From contig JANYAJ010000111.1 of NCBI GenBank assembly GCA_025361385.1, positions 1-12,279 on the forward strand: a DNA stretch of 12,279 bases. Direction: 5' to 3'. The notes below the pieces were generated by a model that saw nothing but the letters and a program-made list of their open reading frames with translations, was not told where the DNA came from and did no database searches. Origin of the DNA: Nitrospira sp. Lineage in GTDB: Bacteria; Nitrospirota; Nitrospiria; Nitrospirales; Nitrospiraceae. A program made the translations under genes and the position numbers. Shown piece by piece: positions 7,101 to 12,279 of the stretch. The first letter of the stretch is position 1. Each line of letters begins with the position of its first letter.

Positions 7101-7871
7101 ATGAATCGAGCGATCTATCCCATTCTTTCCGGTGCAGTAGCACAAGAACGCCAGATGCAGGTGTTCGCCAATAATATGGCGAACGTCAATACGTCGGGAT
7201 TCAAACAGGACGATCAGGGTTTTACCTCCGTCATGGGCCGTGCGCAGGTGTCCGGGTCGGCGTTGGCCAATCCAGCTGGGTTCGGCCAGCAAGTTGGTGT
7301 GCGGCCGGCTGGTTCAGCTGAGCGGGTATTTGTGAAGACCAATGCGGTGCATACATCGTTCGAGCCCGGTCGGATCAGAATCACCGGCAATCCATTGGAC
7401 ATGGCGATTACAGGAAAAGGATTTTTCGAGGTGAAGACGCCTCAAGGACTTCGCTATACCAGGGACGGCATGCTCTCTCTCGATGGACAGGGCCGGCTGG
7501 TGACCAATCTCGGGCATCCTGTGATGGGCACCAGAGGCGAAATCAAAGTTCCCTCGGGCAGCGTTCAAGTCACGAAAGAGGGTGCGATTCATGTCGATGG
7601 CAAACCGGTTGCGACGATCAAGGTCATGGAGTTTCCGGATGACCGTATGCCGGAGAAACATCTCGACGGGTTTATGGACGCAGGAAACGGAAAAGTGATG
7701 AAGAACCCGGACATTCAAGGCGGGCATATCGAGGAGTCGAACGTCAGCTCGATCGGTGAGATGGTCAAGATGATTCAGGGTATGCGGAATTACGAATCGA
7801 GCCAGAAGCTGATTCAGACCATCGATCACATGGCGGAAATCGCCATTCAGGACGTCGGGAAAGTGTTGTAA
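7101..7871 (+). CDS. flgF: Proximal rod protein FlgF
   Basis: FlgF (256 aa) is a structural subunit of the flagellar rod, exported through the type III apparatus and assembled in the periplasm. The N-terminus carries the rod/hook family signature (VFANNMANVNTSGFKQDD, about residues 24-41), and the C-terminus has the matching coiled-coil segment (EESNVSSIGEMVKMIQGMRN and onward), which packs with it in the axial structure. The central ITGNPLDMAITGKGFFEVKTP segment is typical of FlgF/FlgG. It lacks the rod-specific insertion seen in FlgG, and its length and place before flgG support flgF. A strong AAGGAG site is 8 nt before the ATG, and a sigma-54 promoter lies just upstream, so this is the first gene of the rod-ring operon. 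Confidence 0.95.
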   Translation: MNRAIYPILSGAVAQERQMQVFANNMANVNTSGFKQDDQGFTSVMGRAQVSGSALANPAGFGQQVGVRPAGSAERVFVKTNAVHTSFEPGRIRITGNPLDMAITGKGFFEVKTPQGLRYTRDGMLSLDGQGRLVTNLGHPVMGTRGEIKVPSGSVQVTKEGAIHVDGKPVATIKVMEFPDDRMPEKHLDGFMDAGNGKVMKNPDIQGGHIEESNVSSIGEMVKMIQGMRNYESSQKLIQTIDHMAEIAIQDVGKVL

Positions 7872-7875
7872 AACG

Positions 7876-7972
7876 AAGAGCTAATAGCCAATGGCGTGTA
7901 GCTGTTGGCAAGAGGGAAGATTCACCGGATGATGTGACGTATCGTGCCATTCGCGATTAGCTATCAGCTCTT
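7876..7972. repeat. Imperfect 21-nt inverted repeat between flgF and flgG
   Basis: The arms at 7876-7896 (AAGAGCTAATAGCCAATGGCG) and 7952-7972 are reverse complements at 18 of 21 positions, around a 55-nt centre. They widen the flgF-flgG spacer to 116 nt, although these two genes are normally nearly adjacent. The structure looks like a REP or small MITE-like intergenic element or a folded RNA spacer. There is no T run after it, so termination is not supported. Confidence 0.6.
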
Positions 7973-7987
7973 AGCAGGGAGGATTCT

Positions 7988-8779
7988 ATGATTCGAGCCA
8001 TGTGGACGGCGGCAACGGGAATGACGGCTCAGCAACTCAACGTGGACACCATCGCCCACAACTTGGCGAACGTGAATACCAATGCGTTCAAGCGCAGCCG
8101 GGCGGAGTTTTCAGATTTGATGTATCAAGCCACCCGGCTTCCTGGAACGAATGCCTCGAACATCGGGGTCTTCCCAGTCGGTATCCAGGTGGGCGGAGGC
8201 GTTCGTCCCGTCACCGTGGCCAAAGAATGGGTGCAGGGCAACATGCGCCAGACCGGCAACGAGTTGGATCTTGCCATCGATGGGGCAGGATTTTTCCAGG
8301 TGCAGCGTTCGGACGGCACGATCATGTATACCCGCAACGGGTCGTTCAAACGGGACAACGTCGGAAATTTAGTGACGGGCGACGGAGATCTCCTCAATCC
8401 GGTCATCACCATTCCCTCCGGCGTTCTCAAGCTTGACATCGGCCAGGACGGGACGGTGTCGGTGCAGTTGCCCGGCGTGACGCAGGCCTCGCAGATCGGT
8501 CAGATCCAGCTCACTAAGTTCGACAACCCGTCTGGCCTCGTGGCGATGGGAAACAATCTATTCCTTGACAGTTTCGCGTCCGGTCCTCCACTCCAGGGAA
8601 CGGGTGGATTTTCTACGGGATTTGGCACCGTGCAGCAGGGATTCTTGGAAAGTTCAAACGTCAACCTGGCGGAAGAGATGGTCAACATGATCATCGCGCA
8701 ACGGAGCTATGAGATTAACTCGAAGACCATTCAGGCATCGGACGAAATGATGTCCATTGCGAACAACCTCAGACGGTAA
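7988..8779 (+). CDS. flgG: Distal rod protein FlgG
   Basis: FlgG (263 aa, the usual length) forms the distal rod that spans the periplasm and passes through the P and L rings. The N-terminal signature (TIAHNLANVNTNAFKRSRAEF, starting near residue 21) and the C-terminal helix region (ESSNVNLAEEMVNMIIAQRS) are family hallmarks. The stretch after the first helix (about residues 46-70, YQATRLPGTNASNIGVFPVG then IQVGGGV) corresponds to the FlgG-specific segment that makes the distal rod straight and distinguishes it from FlgF. AGGGAGG at 7976-7982 is an excellent ribosome binding site for the ATG at 7988. flgA follows 35 nt downstream. Confidence 0.97.
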   Translation: MIRAMWTAATGMTAQQLNVDTIAHNLANVNTNAFKRSRAEFSDLMYQATRLPGTNASNIGVFPVGIQVGGGVRPVTVAKEWVQGNMRQTGNELDLAIDGAGFFQVQRSDGTIMYTRNGSFKRDNVGNLVTGDGDLLNPVITIPSGVLKLDIGQDGTVSVQLPGVTQASQIGQIQLTKFDNPSGLVAMGNNLFLDSFASGPPLQGTGGFSTGFGTVQQGFLESSNVNLAEEMVNMIIAQRSYEINSKTIQASDEMMSIANNLRR

Positions 8780-8814
8780 GACGGTTCGCCTGTAACGGAC
8801 AAAGGAGTGTTCCT

Positions 8815-9621
8815 ATGACACCACGACATCTGTATATGCCCTTCGTGCTGCTGACAGGTATCCTTGTCGGTCCCTGTTCTGCCAGTGCGGCTTCTGCAGA
8901 TCGAGTCCCCGCAGCCGTGCGGGTGGCACAAGGGCCTGAACTCCGCGCGATCAAGTTGGTTCCTGCTCTCGCTCCGGCCATGCACCAGCTGCATCCCAAC
9001 GATATTCAGCGAAGCATTCTGCGTTTCCTTGAACAGGAGATGGCGGGGCAGGTGCGTGCGGTCCATGCCACGATGGTGGATCCACAAGAGGCGATCGATG
9101 TGCCGCCGGGCAGCATGGGCTTGATGATTACTCCACATGGACTGGATGAGGGCCTCGGGCGCCGGACCTTTCATGTCCAGATCAATGCGAATGGCAGGCC
9201 TTGGCAGACCATCGATGCCACCGCCGACATCGGCGCCTCCGTCGATGCCGTCGTGCCGGTCAGAGTGATCAAGGCTGAGGATCTGATCGAAGCGGAAGAC
9301 CTCACGATCCAGCGTATCAAACTGCGAGAGTTGAACCATCAGCTGGCGACCAACATCAATGATGTCATCGGGAAGAGCGCCGCACGCGCGCTGCAGGCCA
9401 ACATGCCGATTCGTCTGACGATGATTAAGAAGCCCTACGCCGTTCACAAAGGGGATCGTGTGGCGATTGAGGCCAGACATGGGGGGCTCTCGATTCAAGC
9501 GTCCGGCGTGACGAAATCGAGCGGAGAACTCGGCCAGTCCATTACGGTGGCGAACCTCGATTCCGGCAAGGAATTGCGCGCAAAGATCGTGGCACCGGGA
9601 GTCGTACGCGTTGAGTACTAA
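8815..9621 (+). CDS. flgA: P-ring assembly chaperone FlgA
   Basis: FlgA (268 aa) is the periplasmic chaperone needed to build the FlgI P ring around the rod. A Sec signal peptide is evident: a basic start, a hydrophobic stretch (about residues 8-19), and a likely cleavage site in the CSASAAS segment (about 21-27). The C-terminal half (about 143-268) has the SAF-type domain followed by a beta-rich region: VPVRVIKAEDLIEAEDLTIQ, then ALQANMPIRLTMIKKP and the conserved KGDRVAIEARHGGLSIQASG and GELGQSITVAN segments. A spaced AAAGGAG site precedes the ATG. The last 11 nt overlap the start of flgH, suggesting coupled translation. Placement with flgH and flgI fits its ring-assembly role. Confidence 0.94.
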   Translation: MTPRHLYMPFVLLTGILVGPCSASAASADRVPAAVRVAQGPELRAIKLVPALAPAMHQLHPNDIQRSILRFLEQEMAGQVRAVHATMVDPQEAIDVPPGSMGLMITPHGLDEGLGRRTFHVQINANGRPWQTIDATADIGASVDAVVPVRVIKAEDLIEAEDLTIQRIKLRELNHQLATNINDVIGKSAARALQANMPIRLTMIKKPYAVHKGDRVAIEARHGGLSIQASGVTKSSGELGQSITVANLDSGKELRAKIVAPGVVRVEY

Positions 9622-10318
9622 TCGCGGTCATAGGTCGGTCCGGCTGGCGCTCGCGCTGAGCGTTGCGCTCGTCAACGTCGGGTGTTACTGGCACAATTCG
9701 CCCAATGTCGCCAAGAAACTGACGGTACCTGCGTTGCCTCCGCCAAAAACCATCGGCTCGCTCTGGCAGGAGGAGAATGGGCGCGCGTACCTGTACGAAG
9801 ATCTGCGGGCCATGAGGGTCGGCGATATTCTGACGATCAAGATTGTGGAAAAGCATGCGGGCTCCAAGTCGGCCGATACGAAGGCGGAGCGGGAATCGAC
9901 GTTGAATAATTCATTAAGCGGGTCCGGCATCGGCTACATCGGTATCCCCGGAGTCCGGCTCGGCGGTGAGACGATGCGGGGACTGGGGGTCGATGCCAGC
10001 GCCAAGAGTAAATTTGGAGGGAAGGGCGCGACCAGCCGCGCCGATACGCTGACCGGGACGATTTCCACGATTGTGACCGAGGTCCTTCCGAACGGGGATC
10101 TCCGCATCGAAGGCAAGAGGGAAGTGACCGTCAACAGCGAGACCCAGCTGATGTCGATCAGCGGCATCGTCAGGCGCGTGGACGTCGATACGAAGAACAC
10201 GGTTTTGTCGAGTGCCATTGCCGACGCAAAAATCGAATATTCCGGCTTGGGTGTCGTGGACGACGTGCAGCGACCAGGCTGGCTGGTTCGAGTGCTTGAT
10301 TGGGTCTATCCATTCTGA
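9611..10318 (+). CDS. flgH: L-ring lipoprotein FlgH
   Basis: FlgH (235 aa) builds the outer-membrane L ring, the bushing through which the rod leaves the cell, and its presence implies an outer membrane. The N-terminus is a lipoprotein signal with a lipobox-like VNVGC, the modified Cys being residue 25. Family motifs follow: GSLWQEENGRAYLYEDLRAM, VGDILTIKIVE, the glycine-rich middle, and the C-terminal SGIVRRVDVD, ADAKIEYSGLG and RPGWLVRVLDWVYPF. The TTG start at 9611 has GGGAG at 9597-9601 and overlaps the end of flgA by 11 nt; no ATG start is available before the signal peptide. The C-terminal segment recurs in the small protein encoded just downstream. Confidence 0.96.
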   Translation: MSTNRGHRSVRLALALSVALVNVGCYWHNSPNVAKKLTVPALPPPKTIGSLWQEENGRAYLYEDLRAMRVGDILTIKIVEKHAGSKSADTKAERESTLNNSLSGSGIGYIGIPGVRLGGETMRGLGVDASAKSKFGGKGATSRADTLTGTISTIVTEVLPNGDLRIEGKREVTVNSETQLMSISGIVRRVDVDTKNTVLSSAIADAKIEYSGLGVVDDVQRPGWLVRVLDWVYPF

Positions 10319-10336
10319 GTCACGGAGGTGAGGATC

Positions 10337-10600
10337 ATGGGACGCACCGTACGGCGTACGGCGGGCATCTCTTGGGAACAGTGGCATCGCGAGGCCGTGA
10401 CGGACTCTCTCAAGATGATGGTCCTAAGCGGGGTCGTTCGCAGGGCCGATCTCGACCCTCCGCTGCTTCATCAGCATTCGGCAAAGATCGGCATTGATCC
10501 GTATGGAGGGGCACTGGACCTTGATGAGGAAATCGAGGAACCAGGTTGGTTGGCGAGAATATTTTTGAGTCGGGAGTATCTGTTGCGTCGCTACCATTGA
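10337..10600 (+). CDS. 87-residue protein resembling the FlgH C-terminal part
   Basis: This small gene lies between flgH and flgI, 18 nt after flgH, with a strong GGAGGTG site (10324-10330) that supports the ATG at 10337 over a GTG at 10328 lying inside that site. I do not know a named family for it. Residues 31-75 (SGVVRRADLD to PGWLARI) line up without gaps with residues 184-228 of FlgH encoded upstream. By eye 14 of about 45 positions are identical, including SG, VRR, the two Asp and PGWL. It lacks a signal peptide, lipobox and the rest of FlgH, and ends with a basic LLRRYH tail. It is therefore either a relic or a repurposed fragment from tandem duplication of flgH, perhaps a lineage-specific ring-assembly or regulatory factor (inference). 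The intact frame and ribosome binding site argue that it is translated. Confidence 0.75.
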   Translation: MGRTVRRTAGISWEQWHREAVTDSLKMMVLSGVVRRADLDPPLLHQHSAKIGIDPYGGALDLDEEIEEPGWLARIFLSREYLLRRYH

Positions 10601-10626
10601 CGGTGAACATTGTACAGGACATGATC

Positions 10627-11760
10627 ATGATGATGACGAAACGCTCTATCGGTGCCTCACTGCTCGCTGCGCTGCTTGTGGCAACGCCGGCTTGGGCCGT
10701 CCGGATTAAAGACGTCGGCTCGTTTGAAGGTGTCCGTGAGAATCAGTTGATCGGCTACGGACTCGTTGTCGGACTGGATCGTACCGGAGATCAGGTCATC
10801 GGCGGTCAGTTCACGATCCAGGCCATGATGTCGATGCTGAATAAGATGGGTGTGAACCTCGTGATCGATCCGATCCAATTACTGACGCGCAATATCGCAT
10901 CGGTCATGGTGACGGCCAAACTGCCGCCTTTTGCCAAGCCGGGCTTGACGATCGACGTTCTCGTCTCTTCGATGGCCAATGCGAAGAGCCTGCAAGGCGG
11001 CACGCTGTTGCTCACTCCGTTGAAAGCGGCGAACCAGCAAGTCTATGCCGTGGCGCAAGGGCCGGTGTCGATCGGAGGGTTTTTAGGAGGGACGGGTGGC
11101 GGAGGCGGTTCGACCGTGACCAAGAACCATCAATCTGCCGGGATGGTGCCTGGTGGAGCCATCATCGAAAAGGAAGCGGTGGTCGACGTGGAATCGTGGG
11201 AAACCGTGTCGGTGCTCCTGCGTCAGCCTGATTTTACGACGGCGATCAGGACGACCGAGGCCATCGATGGCGTCTTCGGCAAGGGGAGTGCCACCGCCGT
11301 TAATGCCGGCCTGGTTCGGGCGACCATCCCGGCGAATTTTCGAGGCCGAGTCGTGGAGTATATCGCCACGATCGAAGGATTGGACGTGGCGGTCGATTTG
11401 TCGGCTAGAGTGGTGGTGAACGAACGAACCGGCACGGTGGTGCTTGGCGAGCATGTGCGGATCTCCACCTGTGCCATCTCCCATGGCAACCTCACGATCT
11501 CAGTGAAGAACACGCTCAATGTGTCGCAGCCTCCCGCTCCGTTGATTGGGTCCACGACTGGACAGACGACGGTGACCCCCGACGTTCAGACTGAAGTGAA
11601 AGAACAGGAGTCTCGGTTGGTGGTGGTTGATGAGACGGTGACACTCGGAGAGGTCGTACGGGCGTTGAACGCAGTCGGGGTGACCCCCAGGGATCTGGTG
11701 GCCATTCTGTCGGCACTTCGTTCGGCAGGAGCTCTTCAAGCTAACCTTGATATAATATAG
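10627..11760 (+). CDS. flgI: P-ring protein FlgI
   Basis: FlgI (377 aa from this start) forms the periplasmic P ring around the distal rod, with FlgA as chaperone. A signal peptide ends at PAWA before VRIKDVGSFEG, the conserved mature N-terminus. Further family motifs are NQLIGYGLVVGLDRTGDQ, the SVMVTAKLPPFAKPG segment, and GGTLLLTPLKAA followed by a Gly-rich loop. Four Met codons are clustered at 10621-10635. AGGA at 10616-10619 is best spaced for 10627 or 10630, so I chose 10627; a longer frame back to a TTG at 10546 would overlap the upstream gene and spoil the signal peptide. Only one Cys is visible (in VRISTCAISHG), so the intramolecular disulfide known in enterobacterial FlgI cannot form. 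The stop lies inside an AT-rich stretch. Confidence 0.95.
   Translation: MMMTKRSIGASLLAALLVATPAWAVRIKDVGSFEGVRENQLIGYGLVVGLDRTGDQVIGGQFTIQAMMSMLNKMGVNLVIDPIQLLTRNIASVMVTAKLPPFAKPGLTIDVLVSSMANAKSLQGGTLLLTPLKAANQQVYAVAQGPVSIGGFLGGTGGGGGSTVTKNHQSAGMVPGGAIIEKEAVVDVESWETVSVLLRQPDFTTAIRTTEAIDGVFGKGSATAVNAGLVRATIPANFRGRVVEYIATIEGLDVAVDLSARVVVNERTGTVVLGEHVRISTCAISHGNLTISVKNTLNVSQPPAPLIGSTTGQTTVTPDVQTEVKEQESRLVVVDETVTLGEVVRALNAVGVTPRDLVAILSALRSAGALQANLDII
11748..11756 (+). promoter_or_regulatory. Extended -10 promoter-like element before flgJ
   Basis: TGATATAAT is a perfect extended -10 element (TGn plus TATAAT) of the housekeeping sigma type, overlapping the end of flgI. No good -35 is seen at 17 nt, which extended -10 promoters can tolerate. 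Transcription would start near 11763, about 47 nt before flgJ. The AT-rich surroundings raise the chance of a fortuitous match. Confidence 0.4.
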
Positions 11761-11789
11761 ATAAAATATTGATAGTAGTAAATATTATA
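11751..11789. repeat. AT-rich 8-nt inverted repeat in the flgI-flgJ spacer
   Basis: TATAATAT (11751-11758) and ATATTATA (11782-11789) are exact reverse complements across 23 nt. The whole stretch from about 11746 to 11797 is nearly free of G and C, in sharp contrast to the surrounding GC-rich genes. A weak A-T hairpin or an easily melted DNA region is possible; its function is unknown. Confidence 0.5.
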
Positions 11790-11809
11790 AGTTAGTTAAG
11801 GATTGAACT

Positions 11810-12229
11810 TTGAATCACGACCTTGCCGGAATCAGCTCCATCAGATATACGGCGGACGCTCAGTTGGGCCTGCCGAAGCCTCCTGCGCTCGTGGGGGAAG
11901 ATCGGCAGGCAGGGTTGGCAGCCTTGAAGGGCGCCGCACATGAGTTTGAAAGCTACTTTATCTCTAACCTCTTGAAAGTCATGAGGGAAACTGTTCCAAA
12001 GGGCGCGTTAGAGAATAAAGGCGGGGCTTATTTCTACTCGTTTTATGACCAGGAAATCGGTCGGCTGGCAGCAGAATCAGGCGGGTTTGGGCTGGCCAAG
12101 ATGATTCATGAATATACGGAAAAAAATTCACCACTCCTCTCAAGTTCTCCGGCTCATCAACCGATAGAGGAGCCGATAGGTATTAAAGCCCCAACTCCAG
12201 TACCGCGCACTCAGCTGACTCGGGGCTAA
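11810..12229 (+). CDS. flgJ: Rod-cap protein FlgJ, single-domain form (rod-binding domain only)
   Basis: This 139-residue protein matches the N-terminal rod-binding domain of FlgJ, which caps the growing rod. The core is at about residues 38-105: LKGAAHEFESYFISNLLKVMRET, followed by GGAYFYSFYDQEIGRLAAESGGFGLAKMI. The C-terminal peptidoglycan hydrolase domain of enterobacterial FlgJ (about 310 aa in total) is absent; only a Pro/Ser-rich tail follows. This is a common natural form in many phyla, with a separate enzyme opening the cell wall. The start is TTG at 11810, with AAGGA at 11798-11802; an in-frame stop at 11804-11806 rules out any earlier start. It may be transcribed both by read-through from flgI and from the promoter-like element at 11748. 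Confidence 0.9.
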   Translation: MNHDLAGISSIRYTADAQLGLPKPPALVGEDRQAGLAALKGAAHEFESYFISNLLKVMRETVPKGALENKGGAYFYSFYDQEIGRLAAESGGFGLAKMIHEYTEKNSPLLSSSPAHQPIEEPIGIKAPTPVPRTQLTRG

Positions 12230-12250
12230 CTTAGGGAGAGGAGTAAGGTT

Positions 12251-12279
12251 ATGCAGATCTCAGGTCATGGCAGAGCCGA
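12251..12279 (+). CDS. flgM: Probable anti-sigma-28 factor FlgM, first nine codons
   Basis: Only MQISGHGRA is visible before the window ends. A purine-rich GGGAGAGGAGTAAGG (from about 12234) precedes the ATG, so a real gene starts here. FlgM proteins often begin with M-x-I-x-G/N, and flgM commonly follows flgJ. It would bind FliA (encoded at 5064) until it is exported through the finished hook-basal body. The identification rests mainly on position. Confidence 0.6.

Noticed and set aside
6681..7174. Two overlapping + strand frames across the spacer before flgF
   Set aside because: They begin inside the pseudo-GGDEF gene or a repeat, have no ribosome binding site, and cover the sigma-54 promoter and the flgF start; low-complexity Ser/Pro/Arg sequence.
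8731..9498. 255-codon open frame on the minus strand
   Set aside because: It is antisense to flgG/flgA, which have clear family motifs, a signal peptide and ribosome binding sites; the antisense product shows none.
10546..10626. Upstream TTG start for flgI
   Set aside because: It would overlap the 87-aa gene and bury the signal peptide behind 27 extra residues; the Met cluster with AGGA fits better.
1..12279. CRISPR arrays, rRNA/tRNA genes, transposases, phage or defence genes
   Set aside because: None seen; all large frames belong to a conventional flagellar cluster, so no claim of a new defence or mobile system is made.

Overview
The window is one continuous stretch of a bacterial flagellar gene cluster, with every gene on the + strand. 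The DNA is GC-rich, with short spacers, frequent GTG/TTG starts and clear Shine-Dalgarno sites. The order flhB-flhA-flhF-flhG-fliA, then flgF-flgG-flgA-flgH-(small gene)-flgI-flgJ-flgM, the outer-membrane ring genes and the short AGCTAATAGC/CAGCACT-type spacer repeats point to a Gram-negative, Nitrospira-like bacterium. A deltaproteobacterium-like lineage is the main alternative. The taxonomic call is inference from layout and flavour, not from a search.

Region 1 (1-5816) is an export and regulation operon. It holds the C-terminal part of flhB, with its NPTH self-cleavage site; the export gate gene flhA; the placement GTPase gene flhF; its MinD-like partner flhG; and the flagellar sigma factor gene fliA (sigma-28). 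Spacings are 5 to 40 nt. A nine-codon reading frame with a good ribosome binding site sits between flhG and fliA, and its stop codon overlaps the fliA start.

Region 2 (5817-7100) is a break between the two operons. It holds a membrane-anchored GGDEF-fold protein whose catalytic motif is destroyed (TPDQF) but whose RxxD inhibitory-site motif is kept at the right distance. A 313-nt non-coding stretch follows, with a heptamer repeat and a very good sigma-54 (-24/-12) promoter in front of flgF.

Region 3 (7101-12279) is the rod and ring operon. It encodes rod proteins FlgF and FlgG, the P-ring chaperone FlgA, the L-ring lipoprotein FlgH, an 87-residue protein, the P-ring protein FlgI, a single-domain FlgJ rod-cap protein, and the first codons of what is probably flgM, the anti-sigma factor of FliA. 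The flgF-flgG spacer holds a large imperfect inverted repeat. The flgI-flgJ spacer is strikingly AT-rich and has an extended -10 promoter-like element.

Most of the window is a conventional flagellar locus; I do not see a wholly new system. The most interesting items are the 87-residue protein, which aligns without gaps to the C-terminal part of FlgH encoded just upstream, the pseudo-GGDEF protein as a possible c-di-GMP receptor next to fliA, and the putative coupling leader of fliA.
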